The translations under genes and the position numbers were made by a program. Below the pieces are notes generated by a model. It was not told where the DNA came from, did not search any database, and saw nothing but the letters and a program-made list of their open reading frames with translations. A DNA stretch of 64,000 nt, from positions 7,581,501 to 7,645,500 of the forward strand of contig WHVY01000004.1 of NCBI GenBank assembly GCA_022266195.1, written 5' to 3'. The stretch comes from Tetranychus cinnabarinus (Eukaryota; Arthropoda; Arachnida; Trombidiformes; Tetranychidae). Below, piece after piece: positions 26,801-32,913 of the stretch (its first letter is position 1; the number at the start of each line of letters is the position of its first letter).

Positions 26801-28510
26801 TGGTGCAGGTGCAGATAATGAGTCTGAAGCTGCTGCTGCTGAACTTGATGCTGCTGATCCTGATGAACCTGAACCAGATGATCCTGAACCTGATGAACCA
26901 GATCCTTGTCCTGATCCTGATGATGCTGAGTTAGGTGAGTTACTGGTTGATGTTGATGTTGTTGTTGGTCCTGATGAGTAATCTGAAGCTGATGCTGCTG
27001 ATGCTGCTGCTGCTGAACTTGAAGCTGCTGATGATGATCCTGATCCAGTATTTGATGCTGGTGCAGGTGCAGATGATGAGTCTGAAGCTGCTGCTGCTGA
27101 ACTTGATGCTGCTGATCCTGATGAACCTGAACCAGATGATCCTGAACCTGATGAACCAGATCCTTGTCCTGATCCTGAGCCAGATGATCCTGAACCTGAA
27201 GCTGCTGCTGCTCCTGATGAAGCTGCTGCTGATGATCCTGAAACTGATCCTGATGATGCTGAGTTAGGTGAGTTACTGGTTGATGTTGATGTTGTTGTTG
27301 GTCCTGATGATGAATCTGAAGCTGATGCTGCTGATGCTGCTGCTGCTGAACTTGAAGCTGCTGATGATGATCCTGATCCAGTATTTGATGCTGGTGCAGG
27401 TGCAGATGATGAGTCTGAAGCTGCTGCTGCTGAACTTGATGCTGCTGATCCTGATGAACCTGAACCAGATGATCCTGAACCTGATGAACCAGATCCTTGT
27501 CCTGATCCTGAGCCGGATGATCCTGAACCTGAAGCTGCTGCTGCTCCTGATGAAGCTGCTGCTGACGATCCTGAACCTGATCCTGATGCGGCTGAGTTAG
27601 GTGAGTTACTGGTTGATGTTGATGTTGTTGTTGGTCCTGATGATGAATCTGAAGCTGATGCTGCTGATGCTGCTGCTGCTGAACTTGAAGCTGCTGATGA
27701 TGATCCTGATCCAGTATTTGATGCTGGTGCAGGTGCAGATGATGAGTCTGAAGCTGCTGCTGCTGAACTTGATGCTGCTGATCCTGATGAACCTGAACCA
27801 GATGATCCTGAACCTGATGAACCAGATCCTTGTCCTGATCCTGAGCCAGATGATCCTGAACCTGAAGCTGCTGCTGCTCCTGATGAAGCTGCTGCTGATG
27901 ATCCTGAACCTGATCCTGATGATGCTGAGTTAGGTGAGTTACTGGTTGATGTTGATGTTGTTGTTGGTCCTGATGATGAATCTGAAGCTGATGCTGCTGA
28001 TGCTGCTGCTGCTGAACTTGAAGCTGCTGATGATGATCCTGATCCAGTATTTGATGCTGGTGCAGGTGCAGATGATGAGTCTGAAGCTGCTGCTGCTGAA
28101 CTTGATGCTGCTGATCCTGATGAACCTGAACCAGATGATCCTGAACCTGATGAACCAGATCCTTGTCCTGATCCTGAGCCAGATGATCCTGAACCTGAAG
28201 CTGCTGCTGCTCCTGATGAAGCCGCTGCTGATAATCCTGAACCTGATCCTGATGATGCTGAGTTAGATGATTTCCCATGCGAACTAGAGTTACTGGTTGT
28301 TGGTTTTTGGCCGTTCAGTGACTCTGAAGCTGTTGTGGCGGTTCCTGTTGATGATTTTGTTGCTGAGTCAGTTTTCTTGTGATTACCAAAAAGATCCATT
28401 GGCATTTTCATAGCGATGTTCAGAGGATTCCATCTGGATAGGCTGTTTGCGTCAACAACGTTAAACGCTGTTATCGCTACGAGGCACAAAGTTAATAATC
28501 TTATATTCAT
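14804..28510 (-). CDS. Giant silk fibroin-like secreted protein
   Basis: A single uninterrupted frame encodes about 4568 residues from the chosen ATG at 28510. The frame is open 42 codons further upstream, but 28510 is preferred because it begins a signal peptide (MNIRLLTLCLVAITAFNVVDA) and lies downstream of a TATA box at 28577. A 60-residue unique N-terminal linker, including FGNHKKTDS, is followed by about 45 tandem units of Ser/Ala/Gly runs (GSGSS, AAAAS, SAPAPAS, GPTTTSTSTSN). The unique tail AYTKYTNEAGKTCVCY carries a CxC pair, which could cross-link chains. The composition, secretion signal, low-complexity core and conserved ends are those of a silk fibroin, and spider mites are known to have Ser-rich fibroins. 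GC content is clearly higher than its neighbours. Alternatives are a mucin or a cuticle glue, but fibroin fits best. Confidence 0.85.
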   Translation of the reverse strand: MNIRLLTLCLVAITAFNVVDANSLSRWNPLNIAMKMPMDLFGNHKKTDSATKSSTGTATTASESLNGQKPTTSNSSSHGKSSNSASSGSGSGLSAAASSGAAAASGSGSSGSGSGQGSGSSGSGSSGSGSSGSAASSSAAAASDSSSAPAPASNTGSGSSSAASSSAAAASAASASDSSSGPTTTSTSTSNSPNSASSGSGSGSSAAASSGAAAASGSGSSGSGSGQGSGSSGSGSSGSGSSGSAASSSAAAASDSSSAPAPASNTGSGSSSAASSSAAAASAASASDSSSGPTTTSTSTSNSPNSAASGSGSGSSAAASSGAAAASGSGSSGSGSGQGSGSSGSGSSGSGSSGSAASSSAAAASDSSSAPAPASNTGSGSSSAASSSAAAASAASASDSSSGPTTTSTSTSNSPNSASSGSVSGSSAAASSGAAAASGSGSSGSGSGQGSGSSGSGSSGSGSSGSAASSSAAAASDSSSAPAPASNTGSGSSSAASSSAAAASAASASDYSSGPTTTSTSTSNSPNSASSGSGQGSGSSGSGSSGSGSSGSAASSSAAAASDSLSAPAPASNTGSGSSSAASSSAAAASAASASDSSSGPTTTSTSTSNSPNSASSGSGSGSSAAASSGAAAASGSGSSGSGSGQGSGSSGSGSSGSGSSGSAASSSAAAASDSSSAPAPASNTGSGSSSAASSSAAAASAASASDSSSGPATTSTSTSNSPNSASSGSGQGSGSSGSGSSGVGSSGSAASSSAAAASDSSSAPAPASNTGSGSSSAASSSAAAASAASASDSSSGPTTTSTSTSNSPNSASSGSGSGSSAAASSGAAASGSGSSGSGSGQGSGSSGSGSSGSGSSGSAAAASDSSSAPAPASNTGSGSSSAASSSAAAASAASASDSSSGPTTTSTSTSNSPNSASSGSGSGSSAAASSGAAAASGSGSSGSGSGQGSGSSGSGSSGSGSSGSAASSSAAAASDSSSAPAPASNTGSGSSSEASSSAAAASAASASDSSSGPATTSTSTSNSPNSASSGSGQGSGSSGSGSSSSGSSGSAASSSAAAASDSSSAPAPASNTGSVSSSAASNSAAAASAASASDSSSGPTTTSTSTSNSPNSASSGSGSGSSAAASSGAAAASGSGSSGSGSGQGSGSSGSGSSGSGSSGSAASSSAAAASDSSSAPAPASNTGSGSSSAASSSAAAASAASASDSSSGPATTSTSTSNSPNSASSGSGQGSGASGSGSSGSGSSGSAASSSAAAASDSLSAPAPASNTGSGSSSAASSSAAAASAASASDSSSGPTTTSTSTSNSPNSASSGSGSGSSAAASSGAAAASGSGSSGSGSGQGSGSSGSRSSGSGSSGSAASSSAAAASDSSSAPAPASNTGSGSSSAASSSAAATSAASASDSSSGPTTTSKSTSNSPNSASSGSGSGSSAAASSGAAAASGSGSSGSGSGQGSGSSGAGSSGSGSSGSAASSSAAAASDSSSAPAPASNTGSGSSSAASSSAAAASAASASDYSSGPTTTSTSTSNSPNSASSGSGQGSGSSGSGSSGSGSSGSAASSSAAAASDSSSAPAPASNTGSGSSSAASSSAAAASAASASDSSSGPTTTSTSTSNSPNSASSGSGSGSSAAASSGAAAASGSGSSGSGSGQGSGSSGSGSSGSGSSGSAASSSAAAASDSSSAPAPASNTGSGSSSAASSSTAAASAASASDSSSGPTATSTSTSNSPNSASSGSGQGSGASGSGSSGSGSSGSAASSSAAAASDSSSAPAPASNTGSGSSSAASSSAAATSAASASDSSSGPTTTSKSTSNSPNSASSGSGSGSSAAASSGAAAASGSGSSGSGSGQGSGSSGAGSSGSGSSGSAASSSAAAASDSSSAPAPASNTGSGSSSAASSSAAAASAASASDYSSGPTTTSTSTSNSPNSASSGSGQGSGSSGSGSSGSGSSGSAASSSAAAASDSSSAPAPASNTGSGSSSAASSSAAAASAASASDSSSGPTTTSTSTSNSPNSATSGSGSGSSAAASSGAAAASGSGSSGSGSGQGSGSSGSGSSGSGSSGSAASSSAAAASDSSSAPAPASNTGSGSSSAASSSTAAASAASASDSSSGPTATSTSTSNSPNSASSGSGQGSGSSGSGSSGSGSSGSAASSSAAAASDSSSAPAPASNTGSGSSSAASSSAAAASAASASDSSSGPTTTSTSTSNSPNSASSGSGSGSSAAASSGAAAASGSGSSGSASGQGSGSSGSGSSGSGSSGSAASSSAAAASDSSSAPAPASNTGSGSSSAASSSAAAASAASASDSSSGPATTSTSTSNSPNSASSGSGQGSGSSGSGSSGSGSSGSAASSSAAAASDSSSAPAPASNTGSGSSSAASSSAAAASAASASDSSSGPTATSTSTSNSPNSASSGSGQGSGSSGSGSSGSGSSGSAASSSAAAASDSSSAPAPASNTGSGSSSAASSSAAAASAASASDSSSGPTTTSTSTSNSPNSASSGSGSGSSAAASSGAAAASGSGSSGSGSGQGSGSSGSGSSGSGSSGSAASSSAAAASDSSSAPAPASNTGSGSSSAASSSAAAASAASASDSSSGPATTSTSTSNSPNSASSGSGQGSGSSGSGSSGSGSSGSAASSSAAAASDSSSAPAPASNTGSGSSSAASSSAAAASAASASDSSSGPTTTSTSTSNSPNSASSGSGSGSSAAASSGAAAGSGSGSSGSGSGQGSGSSGSGSSGSGSSGSAASSSAAAASDSSSAPAPASNTGSGSSSAASSSAASASDSSSGPTATSTSTSNSPNSASSGSGQGSGSSGSGSSGSGSSGSAASSSAAAASDSSSAPAPTSNTGSGSSSAASSSAAAASAASASDSSSGPTTTSTSTSNSPNSAASGSGSGSSAAASSGAAAASGSGSSGSGSGQGSGSSGSRSSGSGSSGSAASSSAAAASDSSSAPAPASNTGSGSSSAASSSAAAASAASASDSSSGPTTTSTSTSNSPNSASSGSGSGSSAAASSGAAAASGSGSSGSASGQGSGSSGSGSSGVGSSGSAASSSAAAASDSSSAPAPASNTGSGSSSAASSSAAAASAASASDSSSGPTTTSTSTSNSPNSASSGSGSGSSAAASSGAAAASGSGSSGSGSGQGSGSSGSGSSGSGSSGSAASSSAAAASDSSSAPAPASNTGSGSSSAASSSAAAASAASASDSSSGPATTSTSTSNSPNSASSGSGQGSGSSGSGSSGSGSSGSAASSSAAAASDSSSAPAPASNTGSGSSSAASSSAAAASAASASDSSSGPTTTSTSTSNSPNSASSGSGSGSSAAASSGAAAGSGSGSSGSGSSGSAASSSAAAASDSSSAPAPASNTGSGSSSAASSSAAAASAASASDSSSGPTATSTSTSNSPNSASSGSGQGSGSSGSGSSGSGSSGSAASSSAAAASDSSSAPAPASNTGSGSSSAASSSAAAASAASASDSSSGPTTTSTSTSNSPNSASSGSGSGSSAAASSGAAAASGSGSSGSASGQGSGSSGSGSSGVGSSGSAASSSAAAASDSSSAPAPASNTGSGSSSAASSSAAAASAASASDSSSGPTTTSTSTSNSPNSASSGSGQGSGSSGSGSSGSGSSGSAASSSAAAASVSSSAPAPASNTGSGSSSAASSSAAAASAASASDSSSGPTTTSTSTSNSPNSASSGSGSGSSATASSGAAAASGSGSSGSGSGQGSGSSGSGSSGSGSSGSAASSSAAAASDSSSAPAPASTSTSNSPNSASSGSGSGSSAAASSGAAAASGSGSSGSASGQGSGSSGSGSSGVGSSGSAASSSAAAASDSSSAPAPASNTGSGSSAAASSSAAAASAASASDSSSGPTTTSTSTSNSPNSASSGSGSGSSAAASSGAAAASGSGSSGSGSGQGSGSSGSGSSSAASSSAAAASASDSSSGPTTTSTSTSNSPNSASSGSGSGSSAAASTGAAAASGSGSSGSGSGQGSGSSGSGSSGSGSSGSAASISAAAASDSSSAPAPASNTGSGSSAAASSSAAAASAASASDSSSGPTKTSTSTSNSPNSASSGSGSGSSAAASSGAAAASGSGSSGSGSGQGSGSSGSGSSGSGSSGSAASSSAAAASDSSSAPAPASTSTSNSPNSASSGSGSGSSAAASSGAAAASGSGSSGSGSGQGSGSSGSGSSSAASSSAAAASAASASDSSSGPTTTSTSTSNSPNSASSGSGSGSSAAASTGAAAASGSGSSGSGSGQGSGSSGSGSSGSGSSGSAASSSAAAASDSSSAPAPASNTGSGSSAAASSSAAAASAASASDSSSGPTTTSTSTSNSPNSASSGSGSGSSAAASSGAAAASGSGSSGSGSGQGSGSSGSGSSGSGSSGSAASSSAAAASDSSSAPAPASTSTSNSPNSASSGSGSGSSAAASSGAAAASGSGSSGSGSGQGSGSSGSGSSSAASSSAAAASAASASDSSSGPTTTSTSTSNSPNSASSGSGSGSSAAASSGAAASGSGSSGSGSGQGSGSSGSGSSGSGSSGSAAAASDSSSAPAPASNTGSGSSGSGSSRSAAAYTKYTNEAGKTCVCY
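15100..28266 (-). repeat. Fibroin tandem repeat array (about 45 units)
   Basis: Units are marked on the plus strand by the junction gagttactggttgatgttg. Common lengths are 333 bp (111 codons) and 258 bp (86 codons, lacking a 25-codon SSAAASSGAAAAS-type block); rarer ones are 222-234, 285, 315 and 318 bp. All differ by multiples of three. Higher-order copies exist: 15100-15897 is repeated at 15898-16695 (798 bp), and 22741-23922 shares private variants with 23923 onward (1182-bp shift). Confidence 0.95.
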
Positions 28511-28568
28511 GGTTTGTTGTTTTCTTGTTGATACTTTTTCAACTGATATCTTTTGTGTTTCGCCGAGG

Positions 28569-28577
28569 CTTTTTATA
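28569..28577 (-). promoter_or_regulatory. TATA box of the fibroin gene
   Basis: TATAAAAAG on the minus strand lies 67 nt upstream of the ATG at 28510. It supports that start over the upstream in-frame ATG at 28636, which lies before the TATA box. Confidence 0.7.
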
Positions 28578-28636
28578 CCATTTAGTTGATTATTTTGTTT
28601 TTTCATCTGTGAAAAATTTTTCAGTGTTCGTCCCAA

Positions 28637-29791
28637 ACAATTGACTAAATTATTTACTCAGATTTAATTTCCTCTGTATTGGATTGTAAACGTGTATGAA
28701 TTTATTTTCGATCTTATTTATCAGACTAAATAGTGTTGAATTTTTCAAGGATTTTACAACTATACATCTAGTTAATAGGATTCAAATTCGAGGAACTGTC
28801 TGCTCTATTTACTGAGCAGAAATTAACATACTGAGTAGTTTGTGAGCAAGACAAAAGTCAGTAAAAAATGATTTGATAAACACTTATTTCACCTATTTGT
28901 TTCTGTATCTATTGTTATAATGTGGCCATCACACGCTTTGATCCACGAGTTCCTGTTTTCTAGTATCATGTTTGTGACTGTTTTTGAGCAATTTATATTT
29001 TTTAAATTAAAATTGAAAACGTTTTAATTGAGATATTTTAAAACTAGTCCAGTTTTAATGCTTTGAGACTAGCATAAAAATTCAGACTGTTCAAACATAC
29101 CCAATCGAAGCAAAAGGTTTAATTTGAAACGGATGGTGCATTTATATGAATAATACAACGTATTGTTTATCAAAGATTTCTATTAATCACAAGCTACAGG
29201 AGCAAAAATTTGGTTGTGTTAACACCTACACAAATACGAACCTTAACAATGTAACGTTCAAAGTTATTGGTAGCTTTGCAAAGATCAGTGTAAATTACCA
29301 TATCTATTACACGTATTCACAAGTATTCAAATTCATTATCTTTAACTCTGTATTTTATTATCATAGCCTTGAAATCGGAAAACGCAGACTTTCCAACAAG
29401 AATTGTCAACAATGTAAATTATGTAATCACTATCCTAAGCTTTAAAGGGGCAATAGCACATTTATTTGACGATGGCCAGTTTTCCGTCCTGATGGATCAA
29501 AATAAATCACTTCATCAGAATTGAATTTGACATCTAAAATCTATCTAGAAAGTTCTTTCATCTTGCATAATTGTGCCACTTTTTCCATGCATTTCTACCG
29601 TTTTTCAATGATATCTCGAAAACGAAACATAGATTGAATGAAATAGAAAGAATGAATGAATAGATGAATGAATTCAGTATAAAATTGTGTATCATGTGTG
29701 TTCATAACAAAAAAATTCCTTTCTAGGCAGCTTTGGCCTTCCTCACTTTTCTTAATTTTATTCTAATCTGTTTTGTTTCTATATTTTTCAG
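28637..29791. other. Intergenic region
   Basis: AT-rich DNA between the fibroin promoter and the slit-like fragment. An ORF at 29146-29445 has no recognisable features. The segment near 29595-29725 is a weak relative of 13340-13505. No gene is supported. Confidence 0.5.
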
Positions 29792-30058
29792 GGTTTTGTA
29801 TGGTAATCGATTAAATAATTTATCTAGAAACATATTGTATGGATTATCATCTCTTCAGCTTCTTCTGCTCAATGACAACAATATCTCATGCATACGTAAA
29901 GACCTTTTCTCAGGACTTCATAACCTCAATTTACTTTCACTTTATGACAATAAGATCCAATCTCTTGCCAATGGTACCTTTGATTATTTTAAAAGCATCG
30001 GGACACTTCACTTGGGAGGCAACCCTTTTGTTTGTGGCGGCAATCTCAAATGGTTTTC
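29792..30058 (+). pseudogene. slit-like LRR exon fragment, left half
   Basis: It begins after a plausible acceptor (tttttcag) and encodes leucine-rich repeats closely resembling animal Slit: LSSLQLLLLNDNNISCIRKD, NLNLLSLYDNKIQSLANGTF, then a cap segment NPFVCGGNLKWF. In Slit the cap reads CDC, so the second cap cysteine is lost here. The frame is cut at 30058 by the Polinton and resumes at 47515-47629. No other slit exons are visible on either side, so this is an isolated duplicated fragment rather than the working gene, which would guide axons as a secreted ligand. Confidence 0.8.
30053..30058 (+). repeat. Polinton target-site duplication, left copy
   Basis: GTTTTC, identical to 47515-47520. 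A 6-bp duplication is the Polinton/Maverick hallmark. Confidence 0.9.
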
Positions 30059-30160
30059 AGTAGTAATAAAAATGCGTCTTTCAAGCCATTTTTCTTAAAA
30101 AGGGAAACTCGTCTTTCAAGCCAGATTTTGATTGAAAATGTATTAGTCTTTGAAGCCATT
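30059..30160 (+). repeat. Polinton left terminal inverted repeat
   Basis: The first 23 bp are identical to the complement of the right end. Similarity then falls but continues for about 80 bp. The motif GTCTTTCAAGCCA recurs (near 30076, 30107 and, as GTCTTTGAAGCCA, about 30146). Confidence 0.85.
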
Positions 30161-30437
30161 TTTGATAGAATATAAAACTGAAGTCATTATGTAAAAGTCA
30201 GTGCAGTAGTTGAAAATAAAAAAAGCGAGAAACATTGATTTATTCCTCATTTAATATCAGAGCTAAAATCGAAGAATATAGCTTAATAGCAAATGGAAAG
30301 TGAAAGAAAAAGTTTATACTTCATAATGATTTGTTTTTTAATTTTGTTAACTATTATTATCCTTTGTAAAATGTTTGTTGTAGAAAATATTCTGGAGAAT
30401 AATTTGAAATTAGCTTGATGAAAATCAGTTTTTATTA

Positions 30438-31740
30438 TCAGTTTACAAATTGTATGCGAACAATTCTTTCAATACTTGCTCTACATAAAGGACATCTACT
30501 AACATTGACAGCGCAAGTAAAACAAGCAACAGCATGATCACATGGTGAAAAAACAGTACCAACTTCCAGTTCCAAACAAACCTTGCATGTATATCGATCC
30601 AATTCTTCACTGGGATGTGGTGGTTGACTCAAAGGTCTTGGTTGAAGATAGAGTGTTAATCTTTCTTGAATGTAAATATTTCCTCTCATAACATAAATGA
30701 ACCCACATAAGGGTGAAGCATTGACATGTTCAATCCATGGATCATCATCACAAGTCCAATTAAATGCTGTTAAGCCACAATGATAGCAAACAACAATATC
30801 ATCTCTACCTAATTGATGTGAATTAAGTAATATTAAAAATTTATACCATTAAAATGATTAGAATAAAAGAAAATATACCTTGATAAACAAAGCCAGCCTC
30901 TGCAAGTTTACTAGGGGATTGGTTATTCTGTTCAGGCCATCTTGAAAATGTGTTGAAGCGAGACTCAAAGGAAGTAAATTCAGGTAGCATTGGTGTGTAA
31001 ACTCGTCTATACCTCCTTGGAATGACTCTATTCTGGTAATTTGGAATCCTGCGCATGAAATTGATTCGACTTTCAATGTCTCTCACATCATCAAGTAGTG
31101 TAGGTATATTAAAGTTTTCAATAGTCGATATTGTGTTTTCCCAATCTCTTATGAAATCTACAAGATCCCTGTCTCGGTTTTGCGATGCCTGAGGAGATGC
31201 TGGTGCAATTGGTGAACCAAAAGTAGATCTATTTGATTCATCGAATGATGATATTGAAGATGATGATGAGGATGAGGAGTTGAAAAGAAGAAAAGGACAT
31301 GATGGATTTCCCATATTGTGAACATGAAATGGATTGTATTCATTGTTGAGATTGGTAATTATGAATCCACAATAAGTACATTCAATATAATTACCATCAC
31401 TTATATACTGGAAACCATTAAATGCTAGATTACCAATATCAAGATGGAAATGCTGCCAATCCGGAGTATGAAATGTGTGGATCCTATCATGAAGTGTTGG
31501 GCGATTGCGATGGTCTACTTGATTCACATTATTATTGTTTGGTGCATTAATATTGTTCAAGCTATCACTTGCATTAGCATTATCTGTAGACTGATGATTA
31601 GTTGGATTTTCATTATTATTGTTGGAACCATTCAAACTATGATTTGCTGTATTCTGATGATCAGTTTGATTCACATCAACACCATTGAAATGATCACTTG
31701 AAGAAACACTTTCATCTAATGTATTTAGATGATTAGACAT
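30438..31740 (-). CDS. Inhibitor-of-apoptosis protein (BIR-BIR-RING) carried by the Polinton
   Basis: Two exons, 31740-30879 and 30808-30438, are joined through a 70-nt GT/AG intron (phase 1) to give 410 residues. The first 80 residues are an Asn-rich leader. BIR1 has its zinc ligands at C121, C124, H141 and C148. BIR2 spans the splice, with ligands at C295, C298, H315 and C322. The C-terminal RING (C362-C396) has the C3HC4 pattern CKVC...PCDHAVAC...CPLC of IAP E3 ligases. IAPs bind caspases or their activators and ubiquitinate targets in the cytosol. The gene lies inside the element's repeats, is transcribed outward from a shared 163-nt divergent spacer with the TBP-like gene, and has AATAAA one base after its stop. 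It was probably captured from an arthropod host. The frame is intact. Confidence 0.88.
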
Positions 31741-31840
31741 TGAAGAAGTTTGATGATTTCAAATGATGAAAGCAGAGTCACAATCACTTCATGCAAGAGA
31801 TAACAATTGTTGAATGACACAATTGACACAAAGATCTAGG

Positions 31841-31848
31841 TATTTATA
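31841..31848 (-). promoter_or_regulatory. TATA box for the IAP gene
   Basis: TATAAATA on the minus strand, 101 nt upstream of the IAP ATG, in the divergent spacer. Confidence 0.45.
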
Positions 31849-31903
31849 CAAATGTTCGAAACTTGAAGACATCATTTACTCACTTACCGCTTTTAAGATT
31901 ATT

Positions 31904-32386
31904 ATGGCTTTTCAAATTGTAAACTTTGTCACTTTGTGGGATTTTGGTTGTAAATTAACAATTGTATCTAAACCAAGAAGGAGGAGAAAAAAATTCAATG
32001 CAGAAGTTATAAAAGACAAAGATGGTTGTTTGTTAATTTTTGCCTCAGGAAAAATCATTGCAACTGGTTTTAAAGATCTGAAAGAGGTATACATTTTCTT
32101 CAGGAAAAGAATAAAACCATTCAAACCACACCTCCTTAGGGTTGTCAATTTAACTGTTAAGACTAAACTACCATTCAAAGTGAATTTTGCATTGGTTTCA
32201 CAGTGTAAAGATGTAACTTATGAACCTGAAATTTATCCCTGTATATATTGGAGAAAAAATGGTCTTTGTGTTATGTTTTATGCTTCTGGTGCAGTGATTC
32301 TTACAGGACCATTATCATTAACCGAAATGGAAAAAATTTTCTCAAACTTTCTTGAAACCATTGTCAAGTACCGCCTAGATTTCTGA
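31904..32386 (+). CDS. TATA-binding-protein-like protein encoded by the Polinton
   Basis: 160 residues from the ATG at 31904. An in-frame ATG at 31814 would add 30 residues, but they overlap the opposite-strand IAP promoter and lie outside the domain. Two tandem TBP repeats are visible. Repeat 1 starts IVNFVTLWDFGCKL and contains LLIFASGKIIATG. Repeat 2 contains YEPEIYPCIYWR and FYASGAVILTG. These parallel the TBP signatures (YEPELFPG, F-x-SGK-x3-TG) in order and spacing. At the four DNA-kinking Phe positions of TBP, repeat 1 keeps Phe (F31, F46) and repeat 2 has Tyr (Y111, Y126). The acidic N-terminal region of host TBP is absent. The likely role is promoter recognition for element genes in the nucleus. 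It is far from host TBP in sequence. A search of profile databases would settle the call. Confidence 0.8.
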   Translation: MAFQIVNFVTLWDFGCKLTIVSKPRRRRKKFNAEVIKDKDGCLLIFASGKIIATGFKDLKEVYIFFRKRIKPFKPHLLRVVNLTVKTKLPFKVNFALVSQCKDVTYEPEIYPCIYWRKNGLCVMFYASGAVILTGPLSLTEMEKIFSNFLETIVKYRLDF

Positions 32387-32395
32387 AACAAGTTG

Positions 32396-32404
32396 TATAT
32401 AAAG
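32396..32404 (+). promoter_or_regulatory. TATA box upstream of the PC4-like gene
   Basis: TATATAAAG lies 126 nt before the ATG at 32530 and 10 nt after the TBP-like stop. The leader between contains repeated caagtct words. Confidence 0.45.
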
Positions 32405-32529
32405 CCTTTAGACTAATCATTAGCTTAGTCAAAAAATCAGCAAGTCTTGAACTCTACAAGTCTCTTGATTATTTAAAATAATAAAGTCTTCAAGTCTACA
32501 AGTCTCTAGTTCATTTAACATCTTTAAAT

Positions 32530-32913
32530 ATGACTGAAACTTACAGTGGTATAATTTGGTGCTCTTGTCTATTTGCTCAGCAAAAAAATATTCGTTTTTG
32601 TTTATCATTTGGACAAAGTATGGACAGCGAAACTAAATGTGTTCGAATAAATATTCGTGAGTTTAATAACAACGCTCCAACGAAAAATGGAATTGCTTTG
32701 AGTCTCATGGAGCTTAGACAGCTTGCTACATTTCTAATTTGTTTTCGAGACCAAGGAAAAATCAAAAAATCAACATTCAACAACACTAAGTTGAATTTCA
32801 CTGATGGTGTCTTGTTCATTGGAAAAGGTAAAATGGAGATGAAGATCAACAAGGACATCGCTTTATTTCTCTTGAAATACTTACCTGCTTATATCCATTT
32901 CATGACAATATGA
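32530..32913 (+). CDS. PC4-like ssDNA-binding / transcription-cofactor-type protein
   Basis: 127 residues. The stretch CVRINIREF...PTKNGIALSLMELRQL matches the PC4/Sub1 core pattern (V-x-I-R-E-Y, a loop with P-x-x-K-G-I-S-L, then an acidic-aromatic helix). PC4 proteins are small dimeric ssDNA binders that help RNA polymerase II initiation, and relatives occur in large DNA viruses. A second segment (residues 85-127: NTKLNFTDGVLFIGKGKMEM) looks like another beta-rich unit. It lies just downstream of the TBP-like gene on the same strand. The next frame begins in the last codons of this one, so the two could be parts of one gene split by a frameshift. The call rests on a short motif. Confidence 0.55.
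   Translation: MTETYSGIIWCSCLFAQQKNIRFCLSFGQSMDSETKCVRINIREFNNNAPTKNGIALSLMELRQLATFLICFRDQGKIKKSTFNNTKLNFTDGVLFIGKGKMEMKINKDIALFLLKYLPAYIHFMTI

Noticed and set aside
14845..28266. About 46 plus-strand ORFs of 66-110 codons (SYWLMLMLLLV... type)
   Set aside because: They are antisense shadows of the fibroin repeats, one per unit, with no signal or promoter of their own.
14804..28266. CRISPR-like or satellite array
   Set aside because: Units are coding, change length only by multiples of three, and keep one 4.6-kilocodon frame with a signal peptide; this is a repeat protein gene.
28511..28636. Upstream fibroin start at 28636
   Set aside because: It lies upstream of the TATA box and would bury the signal peptide 42 residues inside the protein.
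29146..29445. 99-codon plus-strand ORF
   Set aside because: Composition is like random AT-rich DNA; no motif, promoter or splice support.
29733..30098. LRR ORF as a complete small gene
   Set aside because: Its first part is intron-like before an acceptor at 29791 and its last 13 codons lie in the Polinton; only 29792-30058 is slit-like.
31814..31903. Upstream in-frame ATG as the TBP-like start
   Set aside because: The added 30 residues overlap the IAP promoter and have no match to the domain; the ATG at 31904 sits right at the first repeat.
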